A DNA stretch of 7,686 bases from a bacterium (GTDB lineage: Bacteria; UBP6; JAFGXH01), in assembly GCA_027064085.1 (NCBI GenBank), contig JAMOQH010000143.1, positions 1-7,686 of the forward strand, written 5' to 3'. Position 1 is the stretch's first letter, and every line of letters starts with the position of its first letter. Of the stretch, positions 1 through 7,563 are shown in pieces. Below the pieces are notes generated by a model. It did not search any database, had not been told where the DNA came from, and worked only from the letters and a program-made list of their open reading frames with translations. The translations under genes and the position numbers were made by a program.

Positions 1-185
1 CATCTTTTTTGATAGATTGTGATTATATGGTCACTTGAAAGTGATGTGTCTAATATAGCAGACAATCCTGTAACTATCGCTACAGAATCTGTTGCTATTA
101 GATAGTCTGTATATAAATCCACCAATTTCTCTAAATCGCTCGGTAATTAACAGTCGGTATTCCTTTTTGTGGAAAGCAAGTTCAT
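1..185 (-). pseudogene. IS4-like DDE transposase, N-terminal part, running off the window and possibly interrupted
   Basis: On the minus strand the frame is open from 146 to the window edge. It encodes LPSDLEKLVDLYTDYLIATD followed by VAIVTGLSAILDTSLSSDHI and a short tail (ITIYQKR). The pattern 'LYTDYLI...TGLS.ll...lS.D.I' resembles the N-terminus that I know from IS4-like DDE transposases, before the catalytic core. That is family resemblance by eye, not a search result. The start is unclear. In the same frame an ATG at 185-183 gives 12 codons (MNLLSTKRNTDC) and then a TAA at 149-147, which could be a mutated CAA. Otherwise translation would need a TTG (125-123) or GTG (122-120) start, with only a weak AGAG upstream. 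I see no terminal inverted repeat here. The ATG lies 5 bp after the stop of the neighbouring glycosyltransferase, so the element may end inside or right beside that gene. The catalytic DDE residues would lie outside the window. Confidence 0.5.
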
Positions 186-190
186 TAAAT

Positions 191-2479
191 TCAATATTTC
201 TGCGATAAAGTAAGGATTTTCTTCACCCTATTATTCCAATTATTATCTTTTATAAAATTGCTAATAGCTTTTTTATTAAAAGAAATTTTGTTCTCAAGAA
301 CTTTTTCAATTAACTTAGCAAATTCTAAATAATCTTTAGCTAACAGAACACCTGGTATATAAGATATCTCAGGATAATACATGCTTACCACGGGTTTTTC
401 CATGGCTAAATATTCATAAATTTTTAATGGATTTACATATTTAACAATATTGTCATTTTCAAAAGGTATAATGGTGCAATCTGAATAAAACAAATATGAA
501 GGCAACTCGTATTGTATCTTTAATCCAAGAAAGTATATGTTTCTTAAGTTAGAGATATTTTTTATTTTTTCAAGAGGAATTTCTCCTATAAAAACAAAGT
601 TGACATTAGAAAGCTTTAAAGCACAATATCTTACGAGATCCCAATCAAACCACTCTCCCCACAAAGCACCAATATATAAAACCGTTCGTTTGTTATTAGA
701 AGGAAAATCATTAGGCTTTTGATAAGTATAAGATGGATTAAACAACAAATCATTTACAGCGTTTGGAACAAGATGAATATTTTTTTCTGTTTTATGTTTT
801 AATTTCTCCTGAAGAGATGATGCAGAAGCAATAACAAAATCCGAGATAGTTAGAAATTTATCTTCAATCATTTCCTTATACCAAGAAGCACCTAAGCTTG
901 AATTCCAATTATCTATATAATCATAAATTAAATATGGCTTTTTATCCCACCTACTCACTTTTAAGAAAATGTCTAAAAACTTTTCGTGGGGCATTTCCGA
1001 GATAATATATGAATTTTCTAACAACGCGTAATAATCTTTATATATTCGTTGTATATCAAATTTTTCTACAGGAAATAATTCGAGCAAGGAATAGTCTATA
1101 TCAAAAAAAACTTTTTTCATTTCTTCGCTACTCTGATAAATATTAACAAAAAAAACCTTATAATTGTTTCTAATAAATTCGCATGCTAATTGAGCACCTC
1201 TTTGCCCTCCACCGGAATCTGTTATAGGTACGCCACTCAAAATAACAACAATACCTTTAATATTTCTTTTTTTAATTTCTATAGCGCTTCTTTGTTTTAT
1301 ACCTTTTTTTATACCTTTTGTATAAACATTATTTGATGCGTCATTATATCTTTGTGGATACAAATAATATGATAAGCCATTTATGCCATCCCCATACCAA
1401 TATCTCAATGTCTTGTTATACATATCTTTTTTTTGTGTCGGTATCTCCCAATATAATATAGATTTTTCGGCAAAAATCCATTTTCGAGATTTTCTTCTAT
1501 ACATTAAACTAAAATATGTATCTTCACCTGTGTTAGGAAGATACTCAGGAAATAATCCACATTCTAGCGCTACGCTTTTTTTAATAATCATAGATGAACC
1601 TGAGGGTAGATATTCATTTAAATATAAATTTTCCCAGTCGGTTATAAAATCGTTTTCTTTATTTTCTTCTCCATAAGCAAGATATTTACAGGCTACAAGA
1701 TCAACACTTTCATCTTCTTGAAAATAAGGAATTGAATACAAAAAATAATTTTTATCGTAAACACAACCCGAATCACATAAAGCAATGATCTCATTTTTAG
1801 ACAACTTAATGCCTACATTGCGTTGTTTGCCAATATTTCTTAGAGAGCTTTTTATTAAAATAATATTAATTGAGGGAGTGCTTTGGATTATTTCTTTTAT
1901 AATTTTTATAGTACTATCAGACGAACCACCATCAACAATAATTATTTCTGAAGGTTTTGAATTTTGTTCGATGAGAGACATTAGCGTATCTCTTATAAAA
2001 CTCTCTTCGTTATAAACAGGCATTACTACAGAAAAATCTAACGTATTTTTATTAAATATTTTTTCTTTTCTTGTAAAATTAATAGGTTTTTTGCTTTCTA
2101 TATAAAGATACGGATTAAAACTTTTTGTTGCATGGGTTTCTTTTAAAACATCGTATTGTCTACTTTTTTCAAACAATGAGCGTAAAGCCCTATATATTCG
2201 CCATATTATTGATATTTTCTCTCTAATGGTATAGTATTTTGAAGCTATTTTCCAAAAGTTTGAATTATATATGTTATTCAATTTACTAATGTAATCTTGA
2301 ATAATAAACTCTTTTGTCCCCAGCTCATGTTTTAACTCTTTCATTTCTTGTTTCTTGGATTTAATAATTTCTAATAATATATCAACCTCTTCTTTACTTA
2401 TACGTTTCATTTCTAATTCTAATGTCTTTTCGATAAAGTGGGAATTATCTGCATTTTTTGCCAAAATTTCTTTTTCCAT
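191..2479 (-). CDS. Two-domain glycosyltransferase: N-terminal helical region, GT2 (GT-A) domain, C-terminal GT-B (GT1/GT4-like) domain
   Basis: A 762-residue cytoplasmic or membrane-associated enzyme, probably adding two sugars in surface glycan synthesis. Residues 15-105 are charged and helical, likely coiled coil, ending in the 'NSNFWKIASKYYTIREK' type of segment often seen before glycosyltransferase domains. Residues 148-345 are a GT2 domain: VVMPVYNEE (151-159), VDGGSSDST (182-190), CDSGC at 235-239 in the place of the metal-binding DxD, and GEDTYF (318-323) supplying the likely catalytic acid/base region. Residues 408-755 look like a GT-B fold: SGGGQRG (422-428), VPNAVN (571-576), YIGAL (602-606) and the nucleotide-sugar motif PLKIYEYLAMEKPVV (684-698). 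No membrane span is evident. The start is supported by GGAG 11 nt upstream. It is the last gene of the block, 171 bp after the preceding gene, and its stop abuts the transposase remnant. Donor and acceptor sugars cannot be read from sequence. Confident of the class, not of the substrate. Confidence 0.9.
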   Translation of the reverse strand: MEKEILAKNADNSHFIEKTLELEMKRISKEEVDILLEIIKSKKQEMKELKHELGTKEFIIQDYISKLNNIYNSNFWKIASKYYTIREKISIIWRIYRALRSLFEKSRQYDVLKETHATKSFNPYLYIESKKPINFTRKEKIFNKNTLDFSVVMPVYNEESFIRDTLMSLIEQNSKPSEIIIVDGGSSDSTIKIIKEIIQSTPSINIILIKSSLRNIGKQRNVGIKLSKNEIIALCDSGCVYDKNYFLYSIPYFQEDESVDLVACKYLAYGEENKENDFITDWENLYLNEYLPSGSSMIIKKSVALECGLFPEYLPNTGEDTYFSLMYRRKSRKWIFAEKSILYWEIPTQKKDMYNKTLRYWYGDGINGLSYYLYPQRYNDASNNVYTKGIKKGIKQRSAIEIKKRNIKGIVVILSGVPITDSGGGQRGAQLACEFIRNNYKVFFVNIYQSSEEMKKVFFDIDYSLLELFPVEKFDIQRIYKDYYALLENSYIISEMPHEKFLDIFLKVSRWDKKPYLIYDYIDNWNSSLGASWYKEMIEDKFLTISDFVIASASSLQEKLKHKTEKNIHLVPNAVNDLLFNPSYTYQKPNDFPSNNKRTVLYIGALWGEWFDWDLVRYCALKLSNVNFVFIGEIPLEKIKNISNLRNIYFLGLKIQYELPSYLFYSDCTIIPFENDNIVKYVNPLKIYEYLAMEKPVVSMYYPEISYIPGVLLAKDYLEFAKLIEKVLENKISFNKKAISNFIKDNNWNNRVKKILTLSQKY

Positions 2480-2490
2480 TTACCTTTTTT

Positions 2491-2494
2491 CTCC
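2491..2494 (-). promoter_or_regulatory. Probable ribosome binding site of the two-domain glycosyltransferase
   Basis: The minus strand reads GGAGAAAAAAGGTAAATG. The GGAG lies 11 nt from the ATG at 2479, which is slightly long. The nearer AGG is only 3 nt from the ATG, too close to work well. This supports the chosen start. Confidence 0.45.
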
Positions 2495-2558
2495 ATAGAA
2501 AAGTTTATATAATTTTTTAATACATTACATACCATAATTTACTATTTTTAGCTTGACT

Positions 2559-2587
2559 AAGTTAACATACTCCTATCTTTTTTTCAA
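2559..2587 (-). promoter_or_regulatory. Weak candidate promoter in the 171-bp gap before the two-domain glycosyltransferase
   Basis: On the minus strand TTGAAA (2587-2582) is followed after 17 nt by TAACTT (2564-2559), about 80 nt before the ATG at 2479. The -35 is good and the -10 is poor. In DNA this AT-rich such matches are common by chance. The gap (2480-2650) otherwise holds only A/T runs, a 12-nt self-complementary TTTATATATAAA stretch and a short 6-bp inverted repeat. It could carry an internal promoter or just be an untranslated spacer within one transcript. Confidence 0.2.
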
Positions 2588-2650
2588 GCCTATGAAATTA
2601 TTAGTTAATTAAAAAATTTATATATAAAAATTCAAAACCCTTACTAACTC

Positions 2651-3886
2651 TCACTCTATGCTATTCAAAGCCTTATCCAAAAGCTTTGCCCTATTTTCCC
2701 AAGAAAAATATTCTATGGCTTTATCATCTCTATGAAATTTTATTTTATTTTCATAAAGCAACGTTATTTTTTTGTAAATTTCTTTATAACTATTTTTACA
2801 TACTAAACCACACCCCAATTTTTTTGTTAATTTGATTAATTGATCTTTATCATTTTGATAAATCATTAATATTGGAGTCCCTGATCCTAAATATTCATAA
2901 AATTTTCCGGGCACTTGCTCTATTTGCTTATTGGATAGATGAATCAACAAGTCTGCTCTATTTTGTAACTTCAGTATATATTTATGTGATCTAAACCCCA
3001 AAAATTTATATTTCTTTCCGAGCGGTTTAAATAAATAATTAAATTGCTCATTCCTTCCAGCTACTATAAATCTAAATTTAAAATCAAGCATCGACAAAGC
3101 CTTTGCAATTTCGAATGGATTTCTGAAATCTTTATAAAAAGTCCCCGTATACACCATAGTAAAAATTTTATTTTTACTATTTTGCTGCTTAAGTTTAATA
3201 TTGAAACCCTGTTCTAATATTAAATGTTTCTTTTTTTCTAAATACGAGTATTTATTAGTCAAGCTATTATAAACCGTCTTGTTTGTAAATATAAGTAAAT
3301 CTGTATTTTTATAGATTTTATTCTCTATTTTATTTTCAAAAAATAGTTTAAATTTCGGCGTATAAATGGATACATAAGGATCTCCGAAATCTCCCACCCA
3401 TTTTATTCTAGGGTTTTTCTTTTTTATATATAAACCAAGCAAAGAATCAACCCATGGTTCGTGCGATGTGATTAGAAAATCATAATTTTGAACATTTATG
3501 TAATTATTAAAGTATTTTTTCACAAAAGGATACCACTCAGTCGTAATATTTCCTGGAAAAATTGCACCAAAAAAACTACGAAATAGAAAATATATACTCT
3601 TCGCAGCTTTAAATTTTAATGAGATTCTTTTTTTTTCATTATCACTATCGCCAACCCCAATTTTATTTTTGATTTTATATGCTACACTCTCAAAAAAACC
3701 AGGATATACCCTGTGTATAGTTATGTTATTATGTATTTTATAATCAAGAGGTGCCGGATGTTTAATTGTTACAACATCAATATAATATCCAAGTTTTGCT
3801 AATTCTTGACTTAAATAATACCATCTTAATGATTGAGCATCTTCTAATGGTGGAAAAGCGTAAGCTACAAGTAAAATTTTTTTCAT
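2651..3886 (-). CDS. GT-B glycosyltransferase (GT4-like), surface polysaccharide synthesis
   Basis: A 411-residue protein with the usual two Rossmann-like halves of GT-B enzymes and the usual length. The N-terminal, acceptor-side half starts [19 protein letters not shown], where the 'FPP...qs.R...ls..La..G..VdVvT' pattern (11-40) is typical of GT4-like enzymes of polysaccharide and LPS operons. GDFGDPY (165-171) matches the 'DFRDPW'-like segment of the same group. The C-terminal donor-binding half contains [13 protein letters not shown] (245-257), a Rossmann strand FIVAGR (273-278) and [17 protein letters not shown] (324-340), with Glu331 where the nucleotide-sugar-binding Glu normally lies. 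It ends with a [14 protein letters not shown] helix. No signal peptide or membrane segment is seen. The ATG overlaps the wecB stop (ATGA), and AGGAAA lies 6 nt upstream, so it is translationally coupled to wecB. The sugar transferred is unknown. It could plausibly be the ManNAc made by the neighbouring epimerase, but that is inference. Confidence 0.9.
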   Translation of the reverse strand: MKKILLVAYAFPPLEDAQSLRWYYLSQELAKLGYYIDVVTIKHPAPLDYKIHNNITIHRVYPGFFESVAYKIKNKIGVGDSDNEKKRISLKFKAAKSIYFLFRSFFGAIFPGNITTEWYPFVKKYFNNYINVQNYDFLITSHEPWVDSLLGLYIKKKNPRIKWVGDFGDPYVSIYTPKFKLFFENKIENKIYKNTDLLIFTNKTVYNSLTNKYSYLEKKKHLILEQGFNIKLKQQNSKNKIFTMVYTGTFYKDFRNPFEIAKALSMLDFKFRFIVAGRNEQFNYLFKPLGKKYKFLGFRSHKYILKLQNRADLLIHLSNKQIEQVPGKFYEYLGSGTPILMIYQNDKDQLIKLTKKLGCGLVCKNSYKEIYKKITLLYENKIKFHRDDKAIEYFSWENRAKLLDKALNSIE

Positions 3887-5022
3887 ATCGTATTTCCTAA
3901 ATATCTAACAATTCTACTACTTGCTTTACCGTCTCCGTATGGGTTTATGGCTTTTGCCATTTTAACATACTCGCTTTTACTATTTAGCAACTTTTGAGTT
4001 TCATTCACAATCTTTTCTTTATTTGTTCCTACTAGCTTTACGGTACCAGCAACAACCGCTTCAGGTCTTTCTGTCGTATCCCTAAGAACCAGAACAGGCT
4101 TTCCTAATGACGGAGCTTCTTCCTGAATTCCTCCGCTATCCGTAAGAATTAAATAACTCTTCTCCATTAAATATACAAATTCAGGATACTCAAGAGGGTT
4201 TATTAAATGAATATTTTTAATGTTCGATAAAATTTCAAATACAGGTTTTTGCACATTAGGGTTTAAATGAACAGGGTATATTATGTCTATATTTTTATTG
4301 CTCAAAGCTATTTCTTTTAAGGCATTGCATACATCAAGAAAACCTTTCCCAAAATTTTCTCTTCTATGACCTGTAACAAGTATGAATCTTGAATGTTGAA
4401 CATCAATCGCTAAATTATTTGTTTTCAATGTCGAATATATTTTATTTTGCAAATTTTTATCGTTTTTTATTTTTTCAAGCATTAAAAAAAGAGTATCTAT
4501 TACAGTGTTTCCTGTAATAGCAATATTCTCATCTTTGATCCCTTCTTTCAGTAAATTATTTTTAGCCATAGTCGTAGGTGCAAAATGATATTTGGCTAAA
4601 ACTCCCGTAAGTTTTCTATTTGCCTCTTCCGGCCAAGGAGAATAAATGTTACCTGTTCTTAGTCCAGCTTCTATATGTCCCACATCTATTTTTTGATAAA
4701 ATGAAGCAAGTGTCGCACTAAAAGTTGTAGTAGTATCTCCATGGACCAACACCAAATCAGGTTTAAATTCACTCAACACATTTTCCATTCCTAACAAAAT
4801 ATTTGCGGTAATATCATATAAATTTTGGCGTGATTTCATAATATTTAAATCATAGTCCTGCGTAATATCAAATATTTTCAAAACCTGATCAAGCATTTCT
4901 CTATGTTGTGCAGTTACACATATCTTTAATTTAAAATCCTTTACTTTTTGAAATTCTTTTATTAAAGGCACCATTTTTATGGCTTCAGGCCTTGTTCCAA
5001 ACACTATTAAAATCTTTTGCAT
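3883..5022 (-). CDS. wecB: UDP-N-acetylglucosamine 2-epimerase, non-hydrolysing
   Basis: Interconverts UDP-GlcNAc and UDP-ManNAc in the cytoplasm, supplying ManNAc-type sugars for surface glycans. At 379 residues it is full length for the family (E. coli WecB is about 376) and the signature segments are all present: [14 protein letters not shown] (8-21), [10 protein letters not shown] (37-46), VHGDTTTT (93-100), [10 protein letters not shown] (115-124), SPWPEEANR (128-136), GNTVIDTL (171-178), TGHRRENFG (217-225), YPVHLNPNV (249-257), [10 protein letters not shown] (294-303) and [11 protein letters not shown] (313-323). Residues matching the E. coli catalytic set by position are Arg11, Asp96, Glu118, Glu132 and His219, so the enzyme should be active. 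It starts 4 bp after the OpgB-like gene with a good ribosome binding site and overlaps the next glycosyltransferase by 4 bp. No UDP-ManNAc dehydrogenase (WecC) is beside it, so the product may be used as ManNAc or oxidised by an enzyme encoded elsewhere. Function is confident; the symbol follows E. coli usage. Confidence 0.96.
   Translation of the reverse strand: MQKILIVFGTRPEAIKMVPLIKEFQKVKDFKLKICVTAQHREMLDQVLKIFDITQDYDLNIMKSRQNLYDITANILLGMENVLSEFKPDLVLVHGDTTTTFSATLASFYQKIDVGHIEAGLRTGNIYSPWPEEANRKLTGVLAKYHFAPTTMAKNNLLKEGIKDENIAITGNTVIDTLFLMLEKIKNDKNLQNKIYSTLKTNNLAIDVQHSRFILVTGHRRENFGKGFLDVCNALKEIALSNKNIDIIYPVHLNPNVQKPVFEILSNIKNIHLINPLEYPEFVYLMEKSYLILTDSGGIQEEAPSLGKPVLVLRDTTERPEAVVAGTVKLVGTNKEKIVNETQKLLNSKSEYVKMAKAINPYGDGKASSRIVRYLGNTI
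3893..3898 (-). promoter_or_regulatory. Ribosome binding site of the GT4-like gene, inside the end of wecB
   Basis: AGGAAA on the minus strand, 6 nt before the ATG at 3886. It lies within the last codons of wecB, and the ATGA overlap suggests coupled translation. Confidence 0.6.
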
Positions 5023-5026
5023 ATTT

Positions 5027-7393
5027 TTAGTCCTCTTTATAAAAACTTACCTTTAAATTAACAGCTTTACCCCATTGCCAATTATTTTCAATATTCTTTT
5101 GCGCCTGCATAATAATCATAATCTTATGATCATTAGGGCTTAGTTTAATATCTATGAAACTCTTTTTGTTGCTGGCTATGTCTTCTTGCAGGATCACATT
5201 GTTTCTGTAAATTACCTTATACTTAATACGATTACGGTAAGAGATATTGTTGTATGTATCGTAAATAACAAATTTAGCTTTAGAAATATCTTTTTTGTAG
5301 CGCAAAATGACCACCGCTTGTTCTAAAGGCTTTGGATTAGGTTTATTGAATTTTATAACTAAGCCATACTTAAAATTTTTAATGACTGTATTGTCAAGTA
5401 CTGATATTTTATTAGGTATGCTAAATATTCCATGCAATTCACTTATATTTAATTTAAGTTTGCAAACATTATGAAAATGATTTCCAAACACCCAAACATA
5501 CCAATTATCGGGTAGAACTACTGCATCCTTTAAATGAATGTTACCATCATAATAAGAGCCGTTTTGCGTTTCTAAATATATATGAATAGTTCTAAAAAAC
5601 TTTTTTGTTTGAAAGAATAACATATTATCATCAACAGAGTAATAAGCTTTATAGTTATCCGTAGAGAAGTTTCTATATTTTTCTATATTCGGAAAGAAAT
5701 ATTTTTCTATCTCACTTCTAGATATATTCTTAATGTCAGCTCCATAAGAATACAAACTCTTAATCTTTCTTTTAGAATTTCCACTACTTATTCCAACGGC
5801 GGTTATCCAATTTTCAGCATTAATCATACGCCTTAACTTAAAGTCTTTCTTGTTAACAAAAATTTTATTTATATGATTCTTATCAAGTTTTTTCAACGCA
5901 TTTCCACCAAACATAAATTTTGCATTGGTTTTTATGTTTAATAAAGGTAATAATGTTTGAACAAAATCTATGTGGGCAGTTTTCTGAGTAATTTTTTTAT
6001 TATGCTTACCGTCATAAATTAAAACCAAAACGCGCCTATTCATGTGTTTTAGTTTACTTGCGTAAATATCAAAATTTTGCAAATGGTCTCCTAATATAGC
6101 TATGACCAGACTATCGCTTCCAGGAGTAGAGAGAATTTTCTTAATTAATTTTTTTAGAAGATAATCGGTACAATGATAAGATTGAAAAAAATGATTTTCA
6201 GAGAACTTTCCTACATATCTTGGACAGGAAGGAGATGGTGTGCCATTATGAGTATCTATGGTTATTAATGTTATATTAAATAATTTTCCTGTTCTAAGAT
6301 AATTCTTATTTAATTCTAAAAATTTTTTATAGACATACTCAAACAACTCGTCGTCATAAATACCCCATGAATTAAGCTGTTTGGAATGAGACGGCAACTC
6401 TTTTTTTCCATATAACTCATTATAATGGTGTTTTCTATAAAAATCACCTTTATGCTCATACTCTAAATCTGCAGCACCCATATACACTTGATAATAACCT
6501 GCTTTATGGAGCACATCCCCCAAACATATAAGGTTTTTAGTGTCTTTATAATAATATACCGTTCCACACTGTGAAGCAACCATGCCTGCTATAGTAAAGT
6601 CAGCTCCCGGTATCATTCTATCATTTTCAAAAGATACAGAATCCTCCCAAAATTGCTGCAAAAAAGGAGACAAATTATTAAAGTATTTTTTTTCAATAAA
6701 TTCTTTTTCATATGATTCTAAATATATCAAAAGCAGATTCTTTTTTTTAGACGATACAGAAGCGTATAGATTAATCTTGGGCAATTTACATTGCAATACA
6801 GTTTTTTTGTATTTTTGATAATGTAAAAATTTCCAAATGAACAATGAAAAACTATTCGGGGTTAAAATAAGCAAAATAAGAATACAGATAGTAGATGCAA
6901 CTAATACTATTGGTCCTTTTTTATCTATATTTCCTCTCTTTTCTATTTTTCTGAAAATCATATAAACTATAAAGAAACTTAGAATAAAAAATAAAGTCAA
7001 CAAGGTAGAATAGAGAGGAAAAAGCTGCAAAGCTTTCTTAACAGACTCAAAACTCAATAAGTTAAAAAATCTAATATCAAACGTTCGATGCTGAAATAAT
7101 ATTAAAACAGTATCAGCAATGGAAAAAAATAGCAATATCATATATAATGCTGTTACAAATCTTGATATAATTTTTTTTGGGAATATACTCACTAAAAATA
7201 TCAACAAACCTATAAATGGCAATGGCAACACGAATCTCAACTTAAAATCAAACAATATCGAAAATAGAATAAAAGGTATAGATAATAATAACCAATAAAA
7301 GAAAAAATACATAAATCTACTAAACAAAATAGACCTCAACTTTAAACCAATTCCTAATAGATTATACATAATTTTACACAATATTCCATTCAT
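5027..7393 (-). CDS. OpgB/MdoB-like membrane phosphoglycerol transferase (LTA synthase/alkaline phosphatase superfamily)
   Basis: A 788-residue inner-membrane protein, close in length to E. coli OpgB (763). Five hydrophobic segments lie at about 26-49, 53-72, 78-100, 127-147 and 161-180, followed by a large extracytoplasmic domain. That domain has the OpgB layout: [10 protein letters not shown] (223-232; Glu226 a metal ligand), [15 protein letters not shown] (263-277; Thr267 the nucleophile), ICLGDVL..AGY (289-300), [16 protein letters not shown] (314-329), WGIYDDELF (343-351), ITIDTHNG (377-384) and LGDHL (434-438; Asp436-His437 metal ligands). All expected catalytic residues are present. 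Residues from about 500 to 788 are rich in beta-strand-like sequence and end in [13 protein letters not shown]. OpgB moves phosphoglycerol from phosphatidylglycerol onto periplasmic glucans. Here the position upstream of wecB and glycosyltransferases suggests that a surface polysaccharide is the acceptor (inference). The transferred group could also be different. No ribosome binding site precedes the ATG at 7393. An alternative ATG at 7369 is no better, so the longer form is kept. Confidence 0.88.
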   Translation of the reverse strand: MNGILCKIMYNLLGIGLKLRSILFSRFMYFFFYWLLLSIPFILFSILFDFKLRFVLPLPFIGLLIFLVSIFPKKIISRFVTALYMILLFFSIADTVLILFQHRTFDIRFFNLLSFESVKKALQLFPLYSTLLTLFFILSFFIVYMIFRKIEKRGNIDKKGPIVLVASTICILILLILTPNSFSLFIWKFLHYQKYKKTVLQCKLPKINLYASVSSKKKNLLLIYLESYEKEFIEKKYFNNLSPFLQQFWEDSVSFENDRMIPGADFTIAGMVASQCGTVYYYKDTKNLICLGDVLHKAGYYQVYMGAADLEYEHKGDFYRKHHYNELYGKKELPSHSKQLNSWGIYDDELFEYVYKKFLELNKNYLRTGKLFNITLITIDTHNGTPSPSCPRYVGKFSENHFFQSYHCTDYLLKKLIKKILSTPGSDSLVIAILGDHLQNFDIYASKLKHMNRRVLVLIYDGKHNKKITQKTAHIDFVQTLLPLLNIKTNAKFMFGGNALKKLDKNHINKIFVNKKDFKLRRMINAENWITAVGISSGNSKRKIKSLYSYGADIKNISRSEIEKYFFPNIEKYRNFSTDNYKAYYSVDDNMLFFQTKKFFRTIHIYLETQNGSYYDGNIHLKDAVVLPDNWYVWVFGNHFHNVCKLKLNISELHGIFSIPNKISVLDNTVIKNFKYGLVIKFNKPNPKPLEQAVVILRYKKDISKAKFVIYDTYNNISYRNRIKYKVIYRNNVILQEDIASNKKSFIDIKLSPNDHKIMIIMQAQKNIENNWQWGKAVNLKVSFYKED
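5031..5036 (-). promoter_or_regulatory. Ribosome binding site of wecB
   Basis: AGAGGA on the minus strand, 8 nt before the ATG at 5022. It lies within the last codons of the upstream OpgB-like gene, supporting cotranscription and the wecB start. Confidence 0.7.
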
Positions 7394-7435
7394 TTTGTTT
7401 GTTAGTTAATATAATTTTATGTATTATTTTACTGA

Positions 7436-7458
7436 ATAACTGACCTTACGCACTCCCT
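7436..7458 (+). repeat. Left terminal inverted repeat of the MITE-like element
   Basis: 23 bp, the perfect reverse complement of 7541-7563. The match ends abruptly on the outer side (7435 and 7564 do not pair). Confidence 0.9.
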
Positions 7459-7540
7459 ACCCATATCTCAATTTCCTTAACTCACTCATTGCAGCCATAT
7501 TTGCTTTGATAAGTATTTTTGCTTATTAAAAAAATGATTT

Positions 7541-7563
7541 AGGGAGTGCGTAAGGTCAGTTAT
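7541..7563 (-). repeat. Right terminal inverted repeat of the MITE-like element
   Basis: 23 bp, the perfect reverse complement of 7436-7458. On the minus strand its ...AACTGACC supplies the TGA that ends the peptidase fragment. Confidence 0.9.

Larger units (their letters stand above)
7436..7563. mobile_element. 128-bp MITE-like element with 23-bp perfect terminal inverted repeats
   Basis: Two perfect 23-bp arms face each other (7436-7458 and 7541-7563; core ACTGACCTTACGCACTCC) around an 82-bp AT-rich interior with no transposase. The arms extend to a TA just outside ACTGACC on the left (7437-7438) and just outside GGTCAGT on the right (7561-7562). This fits insertion with a TA duplication, but because the arms are palindromic the TA may be part of the repeat. 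The interior holds only a 13-codon ORF with no good start signal. The element lies exactly where a cysteine peptidase reading frame stops and 42 bp before the polysaccharide block. It is probably a non-autonomous element moved by a transposase encoded elsewhere, or an insertion sequence with its centre deleted. I cannot assign it to an IS family by eye. Confidence 0.8.

Noticed and set aside
31-192. Second long open frame at the left edge (minus strand, reading EFNELAFHKKEYRLL...)
   Set aside because: It overlaps the transposase-like frame out of register, has no plausible start and resembles nothing I know. It is also not in frame with the glycosyltransferase, which meets a TAA one codon after its TGA.
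537-722. Plus-strand ORFs inside the glycosyltransferase and OpgB-like genes (537-722, 1383-1676, 1785-2015, 6582-6818)
   Set aside because: Each lies antisense to a well-supported gene with conserved motifs, shows no recognisable domain and has no ribosome binding context. They are by-products of the coding strand.
2550-2650. Possible terminator in the gap after the GT4-like gene
   Set aside because: The GCTTGA/TCAAGC inverted repeat has only 6 bp with a 27-nt loop, and the TTTATATATAAA palindrome has no G+C stem. Neither resembles an intrinsic terminator.
7394-7435. Promoter for the polysaccharide block between the MITE-like element and the OpgB-like start
   Set aside because: TATATT (7413-7408) is a fair -10, but the best -35 at 17 nt is TTCAGT, a poor match. 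In 42 bp of very AT-rich DNA this is not supportable, although some promoter must lie here or further upstream.
7457-7498. 13-codon minus-strand ORF (MAAMSELRKLRYG) inside the MITE-like element
   Set aside because: Very short, no ribosome binding site, and no recognised similarity. It could be the tail of a deleted transposase but this cannot be supported.
7509-7526. Small ATAAG/CTTAT hairpin inside the MITE-like element
   Set aside because: A 5-bp A/T-rich stem is expected by chance.
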